In this document: positions 1-9,620 of the stretch, piece after piece
How the letters are laid out: every line of letters starts with the position of its first letter
Position numbering within the stretch: the stretch's first letter is position 1
Source of the DNA: an uncultured Olsenella sp.
GTDB taxonomy: Bacteria; Actinomycetota; Coriobacteriia; Coriobacteriales; Atopobiaceae
Reading direction: 5' to 3'
NCBI GenBank assembly: GCA_900540955.1
Contig: UQIF01000015.1
Coordinates: 1 to 49,613, forward strand
DNA length: 49,613 bases
Notes under the pieces: generated by a model
Databases searched by the model: none
Told to the model about the DNA's origin: nothing
What the model saw: only the letters and a program-made list of their open reading frames with translations
Made by a program: the position numbers and the translations under genes

Positions 1-37
1 TGCGGCACTCAAAAATGCAGGTCAGAACCCTATCAGC

Positions 38-1639
<1,602 letters not shown>

Positions 1640-1703
1640 AGTTCCTCCGGTCTTCTCCGCAAAGCGGACGGGAGCAATAGATGTGCAAAAGCGTCTAATT
1701 ACG

Positions 1704-1795
1704 ACATGATACGTTAAGCAGGGTTGGACTTTTTTGGTCGGGAGCTGCTTTTTTTGTTGCCTACACGCAGCGAACACGCAGTTTACGTATCATGT
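1704..1795. promoter_or_regulatory. Divergent guaA/LCP promoter region with mirrored 11-bp motif
   Basis: ACATGATACGT at 1704-1714 and its exact reverse complement ACGTATCATGT at 1785-1795 face each other across about 70 bp between the divergent genes. Each copy contains TATCAT reading toward its own gene, so they may be two -10 boxes in the same extended context, or a paired regulator site. No clear -35 box accompanies either copy. A T-rich stretch lies between them. Confidence 0.4.
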
Positions 1796-1854
1796 ACCCC
1801 GTCTGCAAAGTCGCGGTGACCGCAGGCGCCGCTCATATTTAGAAAGGGTCCGTC

Positions 1855-3393
1855 TTGGCTGACCGCAGATCCCCGAGGCCCCAGTCCGCAGCGCATAGCC
1901 GCAAATCCTACGAGGAGCAGGTGAGTCGCAGCGCGGCTCGCGGCGCTTCGAAGCGCGGTTCTTCCTATGTACCCTCCCGCTCGGCCGGCGCCGACGCCTA
2001 TACCCGCAAGCGCAAGAGCCGCAAGCGCAAGGTCGTGCTTCGCGGCGTCCTCATCGGCATCCTTTGCGTCCTTCTTGCCGGGGGTGGTGCGCTGGCCATG
2101 TACATCGGCGGGATCAACAACCAGCTCACGATGGGCCTCGATAGCAGCACCAAGGAGCTTCTTGCCGATAGCGTCCAGTACGACGATCCGTTCTACATGC
2201 TGCTTCTGGGCGTGGACAAGAGCCAGGAGCGCATGGACAGCGCGGAGTACGGCGAGGCCGATTCCAACTACCGTTCAGACTCCATCATCCTCGCGCGCAT
2301 CGACCCGAAGGGCCAGACCGTTACGCTCATCTCGCTGCACCGTGATTTGATGACTGACATGAGCGACGTGGGCGCCGGCACCCAGAAGCTCAACGCCGCC
2401 TACTCGCTCGGCGGTCCCAGCTACATGATCAAGTGCGTCGAGAAGCTCTGCGGAGTCGACATCTCGCACTACGCCGAAGTCGACTTCGAGCAGTTCGCCG
2501 GCATCGTCGACACCATCGGCGGCATCACCGTCAACCTGCCCATCGACATCAAGGACAACTACTCCGGCGCCGACTTCTCTGCCGGCGAGCACACGCTGAA
2601 CGGCCAGGAGGCGCTCGCCCTCGCGCGCAGCCGCCACGCCTACGACGACTACGGCGACGGCGACACCTACCGCGCGGCGAACCAACGCATGATCATCGCC
2701 GCCATCGTCAAGAAGGTCCTCTCGCTCGACCTCGCCACGATGACCAACGCGGTCTCGCAGCTTGCGGGCGGCGTGACCACCGATATCAACATCTCTGACA
2801 TCCTTGGACTTGCCGTACAGTTCAAGGATCTCGACGTTGCGAATAACGTGTACTCCGGCATGACCCCTACCGGCGGCTACTACATCAACAACACCTGGTA
2901 TGAGAAGCTCGATGAGGCAGCTTGGCAGCAGATAATGGATCGCGTGAAGGAAGGCAAGCCGCCCCTGTCCGACAGCTCCGATGACAAGACTTCCGGCCTG
3001 ATCGGAACCATGGCCGGCGCCGACGCTCTCACCACCGCCGGCGAGGGATCGGGCACGGGCACGTCCGACTCCACGTCGTCGAGCAGCGACTCGGCCGGCG
3101 TGACCCCGGTGTTCAGCGGCACCGTCGACGTTGTGAACTCAAGCGGCATCAGCGGGGCTGCCGCCAACGCAAGCCAGAAGCTCGGCGCCGCCGGCTTTAC
3201 CTGCTCCGAGGCCGTGTTCAACAGCGACGAGACCGCGACGAAGGTCTACTACAACGGCAGCGACGCCAAAGCGAAGGCCGTCGGTGTGGCCCAGACGCTC
3301 GGCATCTCCGAGTCCAACGTCATCGCGAACACCGGTGCCTGGACCACCAACTACGAGGTCGTCCTCGTCCTGTGCTCCGATAAGGCGAAGTAG
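1855..3393 (+). CDS. LCP (LytR-CpsA-Psr) family cell-wall glycopolymer ligase
   Basis: LCP proteins transfer glycopolymers from undecaprenyl-phosphate carriers to peptidoglycan on the outer face of the membrane. The 512-aa product has a basic cytoplasmic N-terminus (about 1-60), one membrane anchor near 61-84 and an extracytoplasmic LCP domain. That domain carries the acidic and arginine stretch YRSDSIILARID and the SLHRD motif. A Ser/Thr/Gly-rich linker follows, then a C-terminal LytR_C domain beginning around GTVDVVNSSG. The start is TTG at 1855, six bases after AGAAAGGG. The serine hydrolase gene begins two bases past its stop, so the two are probably co-transcribed. The exact polymer cannot be told from sequence. 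Confidence 0.9.
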   Translation: MADRRSPRPQSAAHSRKSYEEQVSRSAARGASKRGSSYVPSRSAGADAYTRKRKSRKRKVVLRGVLIGILCVLLAGGGALAMYIGGINNQLTMGLDSSTKELLADSVQYDDPFYMLLLGVDKSQERMDSAEYGEADSNYRSDSIILARIDPKGQTVTLISLHRDLMTDMSDVGAGTQKLNAAYSLGGPSYMIKCVEKLCGVDISHYAEVDFEQFAGIVDTIGGITVNLPIDIKDNYSGADFSAGEHTLNGQEALALARSRHAYDDYGDGDTYRAANQRMIIAAIVKKVLSLDLATMTNAVSQLAGGVTTDINISDILGLAVQFKDLDVANNVYSGMTPTGGYYINNTWYEKLDEAAWQQIMDRVKEGKPPLSDSSDDKTSGLIGTMAGADALTTAGEGSGTGTSDSTSSSSDSAGVTPVFSGTVDVVNSSGISGAAANASQKLGAAGFTCSEAVFNSDETATKVYYNGSDAKAKAVGVAQTLGISESNVIANTGAWTTNYEVVLVLCSDKAK

Positions 3394-3394
3394 C

Positions 3395-4387
3395 GTGGGC
3401 CAGCTCGAAGGCTCTGGGATCGGAATAACAAACAAGGACTACGCCGCGGTGGCAGCAAGCTCGCTTGCCGTCGCGGCGCTTATTATGGGCATAATCCACG
3501 CCGGGTACGCTTCAGTGAACGCGAAAGCTGCGGCCGTCGCCGAGGCTGAGGCGCTGGCCGCTCGTGTGGCAGCAGAGGAAGAGGCCTCCGAGCTGCAGGT
3601 ATCCCCTGCCGTCATAACCGACATGAGCGCAGCTCAGGCCGCTGTCGAGAACATCGTTTCCAACTACGGTGAAAACGTGGCCGTAAGCGTGCGCATGCTG
3701 GACGGCAGCGGCAACTTCGACATCAACGGCGACGAGTCCATGCAATCCGCCTCCATGATCAAGCTGCTCGTTCTCGCCGAGTACCTCGACGAGCTGGATT
3801 CCGGGCTGATCGCTGCCGACGACTCTTATGAGCTCGCCTACGCCGACATAGTCGGCGGCTCAGGAACCATGCAGGGCGATGCCGTGGGCACCAAGTACAC
3901 GCTCGACGAGGTCGCGCGGCGCATGATCGCCGTGAGTGATAACGTGGGCACGAACGTCCTCATCGAGCGCATGGGCGTCGAGCAGATCCAGGCAAAGGCC
4001 GACGAGCTGGGGCTTTCGGGCACGCAGATTGCGCACAAGCTGATGATCAGCGCGAACGACGGCAAATGGAATACGATCAGCGCGAACGATGCCGCTAGAA
4101 TCCTCACGCGCGTGGCGGGCGGCGCACTTGCGTCCGCCAATTCCTGCGCCCGCGCTGAGGAGTACCTGCTCGAGCAGGAAGACGACGAGGGCTTGGCGCA
4201 GGGCCTTCCCGATGGCGTCGCCTTCGGGCACAAGACCGGTACCGTTGACAATATCCGCCACGACGGCGGCATTGTATACGCCGAGCATCCCTACGTGATT
4301 TGTGTGCTCACCAAAAACATGGGATACGACACCGCGAACGCGCTGATGTCTCAGATTTCTTCCGCGGTGTACGACGCAATCCGCTGA
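3395..4387 (+). CDS. Membrane-anchored serine hydrolase, class A beta-lactamase fold
   Basis: This 330-aa protein has an N-terminal membrane segment (about 17-36), an alanine/glutamate-rich helical stem, and a domain with all three active-site motifs of serine beta-lactamases and penicillin-binding proteins: SMIK (120-123), SDN (181-183) and KTG (280-282). I do not see the E-x-x-x-N omega-loop motif that true class A beta-lactamases use for deacylation. A cell-wall or penicillin-binding role is therefore as likely as antibiotic hydrolysis. The GTG start at 3395 is chosen because it directly follows the LCP stop with AAGGCG upstream. The upstream in-frame extension overlaps the LCP gene and is not protein-like. 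Co-transcription with the LCP ligase supports an envelope role. Confidence 0.75.
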   Translation: MGQLEGSGIGITNKDYAAVAASSLAVAALIMGIIHAGYASVNAKAAAVAEAEALAARVAAEEEASELQVSPAVITDMSAAQAAVENIVSNYGENVAVSVRMLDGSGNFDINGDESMQSASMIKLLVLAEYLDELDSGLIAADDSYELAYADIVGGSGTMQGDAVGTKYTLDEVARRMIAVSDNVGTNVLIERMGVEQIQAKADELGLSGTQIAHKLMISANDGKWNTISANDAARILTRVAGGALASANSCARAEEYLLEQEDDEGLAQGLPDGVAFGHKTGTVDNIRHDGGIVYAEHPYVICVLTKNMGYDTANALMSQISSAVYDAIR

Positions 4388-4396
4388 CCCTTCTTC

Positions 4397-4534
4397 AAAG
4401 TCTCGAAAATATACGACTTAATTCAAAGTCACAGGCTATCGAGGTCCTGATGGCCTCAAAATCGGTTGATTTTGGCTCGCAAAAACATAGGCTACTCGCC
4501 AAGTCTGAATTAAGTCGTATATTTTTGGGACTTC
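4397..4534. repeat. Long palindromic element L1 between convergent genes
   Basis: A perfect 20-bp inverted repeat (4406-4425 against 4506-4525) is extended outward by imperfect pairing (GTC against GAC) and inward by partial pairing (AGGCTAT against ATAGGCT). A central hairpin, CAAAATC/GATTTTG, closes it. The whole could fold as one structure of about 138 bp. It is AT-rich against a GC-rich background and lies between the convergent serine hydrolase and ychF genes. It has no T-tract at its end and does not resemble an ordinary terminator. An ORF that runs across it is not protein-like. Confidence 0.8.
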
Positions 4535-4584
4535 GCTATCCGTACCCACGAACAGACAGCTACGCGAGCTCGATTTGGAATAAA

Positions 4585-4615
4585 AAAGACGGCGAGGCAT
4601 AGGCTCGCCGTCTTT
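4585..4615 (-). terminator. Rho-independent terminator of ychF
   Basis: A perfect 12-bp stem, AAAGACGGCGAG against CTCGCCGTCTTT, has a 7-nt loop. On the minus strand it is followed by a run of six T, starting 24 bp past the ychF stop. Confidence 0.9.
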
Positions 4616-4638
4616 GGAACTAGCTTTTGGAGCTTTAA

Positions 4639-5715
4639 CTACACGTTGAAGCGGAAGTGCATGATGTCGCCGTCGGCAACGACGTAGTCCTTGCCCTCGA
4701 TGCGCAGCTTACCGGCGTTCTTGCAGCCGGCCTCGCCGCCGAGCTCGACGTAGTCCTCGTAGCTCGCGACCTCGGCCTTGATGAAGCCGCGCTCGAAGTC
4801 GGAGTGGATCACGCCGGCGGCCTCGGGGGCCTTCGCGCCGATGCGCACGGTCCAGGCCTTGACCTCCATCTCGCCCGCGGTGAAGTAGCTCTGCAGGCCG
4901 AGCAGGCGGTAGGCAGCCTGTGCAAGCGTCTCGAGACCGGACTTCTGGAGCCCCAGGTCGGCAAGGTACTCGGCCGCCTCCTCGGCGTCGAGCTCGGAGA
5001 GCTCGGCCTCAACCTTCGCGCAGATGGGGATGGGCGTCACGCCGTCGATGGGCGCAAGCTCCTCGCCGAGCTGGTCCTCGTCGACATTGGCAACCATGAG
5101 AATCGGCTTCAAGGTAAGAAGGAACAGCCCCTTGGCGGCGGCGCGCTCGTCGTCGGTCATCTCCATGGTGGCGGCGCGCTTGCCATCGTTCAGCCACTCG
5201 AGCAGCCGCTTGGCAACATTGAACTTGGGCGCAAGCTCCTTGTCGCGCTTGGAATCCTTCTCGAGCTTGGAAAGCTGCTTCTCGAGCGTGCCGATGTCGG
5301 CAAGGATGAGCTCAGTCATGATGGTGTCGGCGTCGCCGGCAGGATCGACGAACTCGCCCGTGCGGCCAACCTCGCGCATGACGTTCGGGTCGCTGAAGTA
5401 GCGCACGACCTCGCAGATGGCGTCGGTCTCGCGGATATTCGCCAGGAACTGGTTGCCCAGGCCCTCGCCCTCGTTGGCGCCCTTGACCAGGCCGGCGATG
5501 TCGACGAACTCGACCGTAGCGGGAACGATGCGGCCCGGGTGCACGATGTCGGCGAGCTTCTGTAGGCGCTCGTCGGGCACGTCGACGATGCCGACGTTGG
5601 GGTCGATGGTGGCGAAGGGGTAGTTCGCGGCGAGACCGCCCTTCTTGGTCAGTGCGGTAAAGAGAGTGGACTTGCCGACGTTGGGCAGGCCAACGATGCC
5701 GATGGATAGAGACAC
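4639..5715 (-). CDS. ychF: Redox-regulated ribosome-binding ATPase/GTPase YchF
   Basis: YchF (OLA1 family) is a conserved Obg-related P-loop NTPase that binds ribosomes and prefers ATP. The 358-aa product has the G1 loop GLPNVGKST near the N-terminus, the switch stretch YPFATIDPNVGIV, the G3 motif DIAGLVKGA and a C-terminal TGS domain ending DGDIMHFRFNV. Length is normal for the family. The start is GTG at 5715 behind AAGGAG. Only 10 bp separate it from the upstream iron-sulfur gene, so the two form an operon, and a strong terminator follows it. Confidence 0.96.
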   Translation of the reverse strand: MSLSIGIVGLPNVGKSTLFTALTKKGGLAANYPFATIDPNVGIVDVPDERLQKLADIVHPGRIVPATVEFVDIAGLVKGANEGEGLGNQFLANIRETDAICEVVRYFSDPNVMREVGRTGEFVDPAGDADTIMTELILADIGTLEKQLSKLEKDSKRDKELAPKFNVAKRLLEWLNDGKRAATMEMTDDERAAAKGLFLLTLKPILMVANVDEDQLGEELAPIDGVTPIPICAKVEAELSELDAEEAAEYLADLGLQKSGLETLAQAAYRLLGLQSYFTAGEMEVKAWTVRIGAKAPEAAGVIHSDFERGFIKAEVASYEDYVELGGEAGCKNAGKLRIEGKDYVVADGDIMHFRFNV

Positions 5716-5725
5716 GTGGAGCTCC

Positions 5726-7036
5726 TTACTTCTTGCTGGTCTTGCTATCGTTTGCGCCCGAGTCGCTCGTGCCGAAGCCCTCGAGGACGTCGGCGGCGCG
5801 GCTCAGCTGCTTTTTGCCTTGTTCAATGTACTTCTGCGCCTCAGCCTTTGCCTGGGCCTTCTTGCGCGCGAGCTCCTCGGCAGCAGGGTCGGGCACGATG
5901 AGCTCGGTCACGTCCATAGGCTCCATGGCAAGCGCGCCGTCCTCGCAAACCTTCACGCAGGCGCCGCAGCTCACGCAATACGAGGCTTGAATGGTGATGT
6001 GCCCGTTGACGTCGAGGTCGAGGGCCCGCGTGGTGCAGACCTTCGCGCAATCGCCGCACATGGTGCACTTGCTCGCGTCGCACACAGGCGCCGTGAGGTC
6101 GATGAATTTGGCCAGGCCCTCGTCGTGCTGCAGCGCGCCCATAACGAGCTTGCGGTTCTGGGTGAGCATGCGCTGGCGGTTGTTCGAGGTCTTCGCGCCG
6201 ACCGCCCCCTCGAGCGTGCGCTGAAGCTGGTCAAGGCGACTCGCGTGAGCGGAGATCTTGTTCGCGACGGCCTTGGCGCCGGCAAGCGCCGGGTTCGTGC
6301 GCGTAAGCAGACGCTCGGCGGAGTGAACGGCGCTGCTCATGAACTGCGAGCGCTTGTACTCGCGCGTGAGCTCGTGGGTCATCTCGGACTCGTCGGCCAC
6401 AAGGCCAAGGGAGGCCTGCGCCCACTCCTCCGCAGTGCCGATGGCATCGCAGTAGAACTCCTCCCCCGTGGTGGTCTTGCAGCGGTCGCAGATGCCGACG
6501 GGCAGATAAACGCTGATGTTGCCGTAGTCAGCCATGAGCGAGAACCACAGGTCGCGGCTGATGGCGCCCACGCAGCCGAGGACGATCTCGTTGTCCTTGG
6601 GCAGGCGCTTGAGGGCGCGCGTGCAGGTGACGTAGCAGTGCTCGTAGGCCGACGCGGCGCGGGCGATCTTGTCGTAGACCTGGCGCGGCATGTGGCGGCG
6701 CGTGCTGATGGTCTCGGTCGGGCAGACCGCGGCGCACAGACCGCACTTGCGGCAGTCGTCGCCGATGATCACCGACTGCTTGTGGATCTCGATGGCGTTG
6801 ACCGGACAGACGTCGAGGCAGCGAGTGCAGGCGTCGTCGCGGCCCGAGGCGGTACAAAGGCATCGGTTCGAGTTGGCGAACGGCTTTTCTTTGTAGTCTG
6901 CCGGATTGAAGACCTTGCGCTGGCTCGGGTCGGCGGCGAGCGAGTCGGCGATGTCGCCGAACGGGTTGGAAAGCGCCTGCCAGTCGCTTTGGATATCGAT
7001 CAGGTCGTCGAGTAGGTCCCTCTTTTGGTTGGCCAC
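5726..7036 (-). CDS. Ferredoxin-like protein with two 4Fe-4S regions
   Basis: The 436-aa protein has an N-terminal cluster-binding region (about 45-110) with a CxxCxxxCP motif and a full CxxCxxCxxxCP motif. A central part contains CYVTC, a CxxC pair (CDRCKTT) and an alpha-helical stretch. A C-terminal bacterial ferredoxin region has two CxxCxxCxxxC motifs, followed by a charged Lys/Ala-rich tail. There is no signal peptide, so it is probably a cytosolic electron carrier. I cannot name a partner or substrate. GTG at 7036 is chosen because AGGGGAG precedes it; the nine residues upstream lack a ribosome site. It is transcribed with ychF and probably driven by a -10 of the form GGGTACAAT near 7071-7079. 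Confidence 0.75.
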   Translation of the reverse strand: MANQKRDLLDDLIDIQSDWQALSNPFGDIADSLAADPSQRKVFNPADYKEKPFANSNRCLCTASGRDDACTRCLDVCPVNAIEIHKQSVIIGDDCRKCGLCAAVCPTETISTRRHMPRQVYDKIARAASAYEHCYVTCTRALKRLPKDNEIVLGCVGAISRDLWFSLMADYGNISVYLPVGICDRCKTTTGEEFYCDAIGTAEEWAQASLGLVADESEMTHELTREYKRSQFMSSAVHSAERLLTRTNPALAGAKAVANKISAHASRLDQLQRTLEGAVGAKTSNNRQRMLTQNRKLVMGALQHDEGLAKFIDLTAPVCDASKCTMCGDCAKVCTTRALDLDVNGHITIQASYCVSCGACVKVCEDGALAMEPMDVTELIVPDPAAEELARKKAQAKAEAQKYIEQGKKQLSRAADVLEGFGTSDSGANDSKTSKK

Positions 7037-7137
7037 CGCAACTCCCCTCTCTCTCGGCAGCAACTTTTATATTGTACCCGTGCGCGCGCCCAGGTGCTCG
7101 GGGCATAGGGCGAGCGGGCCTTCTTGGCAAAAAAGAC

Positions 7138-7177
7138 CCCCGGCCTGCGAAACGCGTCTGCGCTCCGCAGGCCGGGG
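7138..7177 (-). terminator. Terminator of groES-groL
   Basis: A 12-bp perfect stem (CCCCGGCCTGCG against CGCAGGCCGGGG) is followed on the minus strand by GGTCTTTTTTG. It begins 42 bp past the groL stop. Confidence 0.92.
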
Positions 7178-7219
7178 ATCGCGCTAGTCAGCGACTACCG
7201 ACCGGAAAGCTATTTCCGA

Positions 7220-8857
7220 TTAGTACATGCCGGGCTGGCCACCCTGAGAGGCGGCGGCGGCAATGGCCTCCTCAATGTTGGTGTTCTTGGGCTCGTCGGA
7301 CACGGTGGCCTCGGTGATGAGGATCAGGCCGGCGATGGAGGCGGCGTTCTGCAGGGTGACGCGGGCAACCTTGACCGGGTCGAGAACGCCCATCTCGATC
7401 ATGTCGCCGTAGGTGCCGGTAGCGGAATCGAGGCCCTGGCCAGCGGGCATGGCCTTGATCTTCTCGGCAACGACGGAGCCCTCGAAGCCGGCGTTGTCGG
7501 CGATCTTCTTCACAGGAGCGGCAAGGGCCTTGCGGATGATCTCGACGCCGATCTTTTCGTCGGCGTCAGAGGTCTCGACGGAGTCGAGCGCGGAGGAAGC
7601 GGCCAGGAACGCGACGCCGCCGCCGGCGACAATGCCCTCCTCGACGGCCGCGCGGGTCGCCTGCAGGGCGTCCTCGATGCGGTGCTTGATCTCCTTGAGC
7701 TCGGACTCGGTGGCAGCGCCGGCCTTGATGACGGCCACGCCGCCGGAGAGCTTGGCAAGACGCTCCTGGAGCTTCTCACGGTCGAAGTCAGAGGTGGTGT
7801 TCTCAATCTCGGCCTTAATCTGGTTGACGCGCTCATCGATAGCCTGCTTGGCACCGGCGCCGCCCACGATGGTGGTGTTGTCCTTGGTAATCTTGACGGA
7901 CTTGGCGCGGCCGAGCATCTCGGCGGTGACGTCGGTGAGGTTGATGCCGAGCTCCTTCATGGCAACCTGGCCGCCGGTCAGGATGGCGATGTCCTCGAGC
8001 ATGCGCTTACGACGGTCGCCGTAGCCGGGGGCCTTGACGGCGCAGACGTTCAGGGCGCCGCGGAGCTTGTTGAGGATCAGCGTGGCCAGGGCCTCGCCGT
8101 CGACGTCCTCAGCCATGATGAGCAGCGGGGAGCCCTGCTTCTGGACGGCCTCGAGGATCGGGAGGATGTCCTGGATGTTGGAGATCTTCTGGTCGGTCAT
8201 GAGGATGTACGGGTTGGAGAGCTCAGCCGTCATCGTGTCGTTGTTCGTGGAGAAGTACGGGGAGATGTAGCCCTTGTCGAACTGCATGCCCTCGACGGTG
8301 TCGATGTCGATGCCGAAGGTCTGGGACTCCTCGACGGTGATGACGCCGTCCTTGCCCACGACCTCCATCGCGTCGGAAATCTTCTTGCCGATCTCGGGGT
8401 CGGAAGCGGAGATGGTGCCGACGGAAGCGATCTGCTCCTTGGTAGAGACCTGCTGCGCGGACTTCTTCATCTCGGCGACAACAGCGTCGACGGCCTTGTC
8501 CACGCCGCGACGGATGGCGATCGGGTTGGCGCCGGCGGCGACGTTGCGGAGGCCCTCGTTCACGATGACCTGGGCAAGGAGCGTAGCGGTAGTGGTGCCG
8601 TCACCCACGGTGTCGTTGGTCTTGGTGGCGACCTCCTTAACGAGCTGGGCGCCCATGTTCTCGACGGGGTCCTTGAGCTCGATCTCCTTGGCGACGGAGA
8701 CGCCATCGTTGGTGATGGTGGGGGCGCCGTAGGAGCGCTGGAGGGCGACATAGCGACCCTTGGGGCCCATGGTGGTGGTCACGGCGTCGGCGAGGGTGTT
8801 GACGCCCTTGGCGAGCTTGGCGCGAGCGTCGGTGCCGAAGTAAATGTCCTTAGCCAT
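7220..8857 (-). CDS. groL: 60-kDa chaperonin GroEL
   Basis: GroEL forms the double-ring ATP-dependent folding chamber in the cytosol. The 545-aa product starts MAKDIYFGTDARAKL and carries the ATP-binding VGDGTTTATLLAQ region, the NDGVSVAKEIEL stretch and conserved apical and equatorial segments at normal family length. The C-terminus ends SQGGQPGMY rather than the usual run of GGM repeats. The ATG at 8857 has AAAGGAC upstream. groES lies 72 bp upstream on the same strand, so the pair is the usual groES-groL operon, and a strong terminator follows groL. Confidence 0.98.
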   Translation of the reverse strand: MAKDIYFGTDARAKLAKGVNTLADAVTTTMGPKGRYVALQRSYGAPTITNDGVSVAKEIELKDPVENMGAQLVKEVATKTNDTVGDGTTTATLLAQVIVNEGLRNVAAGANPIAIRRGVDKAVDAVVAEMKKSAQQVSTKEQIASVGTISASDPEIGKKISDAMEVVGKDGVITVEESQTFGIDIDTVEGMQFDKGYISPYFSTNNDTMTAELSNPYILMTDQKISNIQDILPILEAVQKQGSPLLIMAEDVDGEALATLILNKLRGALNVCAVKAPGYGDRRKRMLEDIAILTGGQVAMKELGINLTDVTAEMLGRAKSVKITKDNTTIVGGAGAKQAIDERVNQIKAEIENTTSDFDREKLQERLAKLSGGVAVIKAGAATESELKEIKHRIEDALQATRAAVEEGIVAGGGVAFLAASSALDSVETSDADEKIGVEIIRKALAAPVKKIADNAGFEGSVVAEKIKAMPAGQGLDSATGTYGDMIEMGVLDPVKVARVTLQNAASIAGLILITEATVSDEPKNTNIEEAIAAAASQGGQPGMY

Positions 8858-8929
8858 TTCTTTGTCCTTTCTGAGCGGGCATCGGGTGCGTTCCTTTGTC
8901 CGCAGCTGAGAGTTTGGTGAGGTTAGAAG

Positions 8930-9220
8930 TTAGCCCTCGATGACGGCGTAGATGTCGTCGGCGCGGAGAAGCAGGTAGTCCTCGCCGTCGACCTTGACGT
9001 CGTTGCCGCCGAACTTGCCGTAGTAAACCTGATCGCCGACCTTGACGTCGAGGGCAATGCGCTCGCCGCGGTCGTTGACCTTACCGGCGCCGACGGCGAC
9101 GACCTCGCCGCGCTGGGGCTTCTCCTGCGCACCGCTGGAGATGTAAAGACCGGTAGCGGTCTTCTCCTCCTTGGGGGCGGGCTTGACAAGGACACGATCG
9201 CCGAGAGGCTTAAGGGTCAT
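8930..9220 (-). CDS. groES: 10-kDa co-chaperonin GroES
   Basis: GroES caps the GroEL ring during protein folding. The 96-aa product begins MTLKPLGDRVLVKP, keeps the mobile-loop region (EKTATGLYISSGAQEKP) and the GEVVAVGAG strand, and ends DIYAVIEG as expected. The ribosome site AGGAGG lies just before the ATG at 9220. It is the first gene of the groES-groL operon. The 400 bp upstream hold its promoter region and a HAIR-like candidate operator. Confidence 0.98.
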   Translation of the reverse strand: MTLKPLGDRVLVKPAPKEEKTATGLYISSGAQEKPQRGEVVAVGAGKVNDRGERIALDVKVGDQVYYGKFGGNDVKVDGEDYLLLRADDIYAVIEG

Positions 9221-9233
9221 GATGATTCCTCCT

Positions 9234-9254
9234 TCTGAGTGCGCTCCACTTGAG
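9234..9254 (-). promoter_or_regulatory. HAIR-like candidate heat-shock operator upstream of groES
   Basis: The halves TCTGAGT (9234-9240) and ACTTGAG (9248-9254) are separated by exactly seven bases, as in the HspR operator HAIR (CTTGAGT-N7-ACTCAAG). Ten of the 14 half-site positions match. It abuts the groES ribosome site. I see no CIRCE element for HrcA. This is a weak, motif-based call. Confidence 0.3.
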
Positions 9255-9470
9255 CGCTCTTTCCAACGGTTTTGATAATACCCATCGAGACAGACTTATA
9301 CCATCAAGATTAAAAAAATCTCACAGGCAGCACTTAGATTTTGTGAGCGGTTGGCATCAAGGGGTGAGAGGCGGCACGGGCGCGAGGCCTCGATGCGGCA
9401 TATGCGGTATTAATACCCGCGTAAACGGGCTAATTTAACCCGTCAGCCACCCCGCGTAAGGAGAAATACC
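9255..9470. other. Non-coding region upstream of groES
   Basis: I see no credible gene here; a 62-codon frame on the plus strand is not protein-like. The stretch near 9270-9320 is AT-rich and may carry the groES promoter, for example TATAAG on the minus strand at about 9295-9300. A perfect 12-bp palindrome, GGTATTAATACC, lies at 9406-9417. It is followed by a small ACGGG/CCCGT hairpin at 9425-9442 whose role is unknown. Confidence 0.5.
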
Positions 9471-9597
9471 CCTTAGTGGGTGAACAAAACGGGCAACCGC
9501 AAAGTATCGCAAAATCATCCAATGCATCTACCTGCGGTTTTACAGAAGGTGCAGCGACGGATACTTACCTAGACCGCGTTTTGTTCACCCACTAAGG
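9471..9597. repeat. Long palindromic element L2 downstream of nadE
   Basis: A perfect 21-bp inverted repeat (9471-9491 against 9577-9597; arm core TTAGTGGGTGAACAAAACG) encloses about 85 bp. Inside, AAGTATC and GATACTT pair, and a central imperfect hairpin lies near 9528-9555. Size and layout resemble the element at 4397-4534, but the sequence is unrelated. It lies 24 bp past the nadE stop and has no T-tract. Confidence 0.8.
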
Positions 9598-9620
9598 AGT
9601 TCTTGGCTAATCAGCGCCCC

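Noticed and set aside
1640..1854. Possible purine riboswitch upstream of guaA
   Set aside because: The conserved core loops of the guanine aptamer could not be found on the minus strand.
4300..4602. 100-codon frame across the 4.4-kb palindrome
   Set aside because: It starts inside the serine hydrolase gene and follows the inverted repeat; there is no ribosome site and the product is not protein-like.
5645..7015. Long open frame on the plus strand opposite the ferredoxin-like gene, and similar ones opposite groL, tsaB-rimI-tsaD, phosphoketolase and the sugar ATPase
   Set aside because: High GC with strong third-position bias creates long antisense frames. The proteins are low-complexity (Ala/Gly/Val/Asp/His/Arg) and lack motifs, while the opposite strand has a recognised gene.
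9221..9320. CIRCE operator for HrcA upstream of groES
   Set aside because: TTAGCACTC-N9-GAGTGCTAA is absent; only a weak HAIR-like site is visible.
9250..9438. 62-codon frame upstream of groES on the plus strand
   Set aside because: No ribosome site, unlikely composition, and it overlaps the groES control region.
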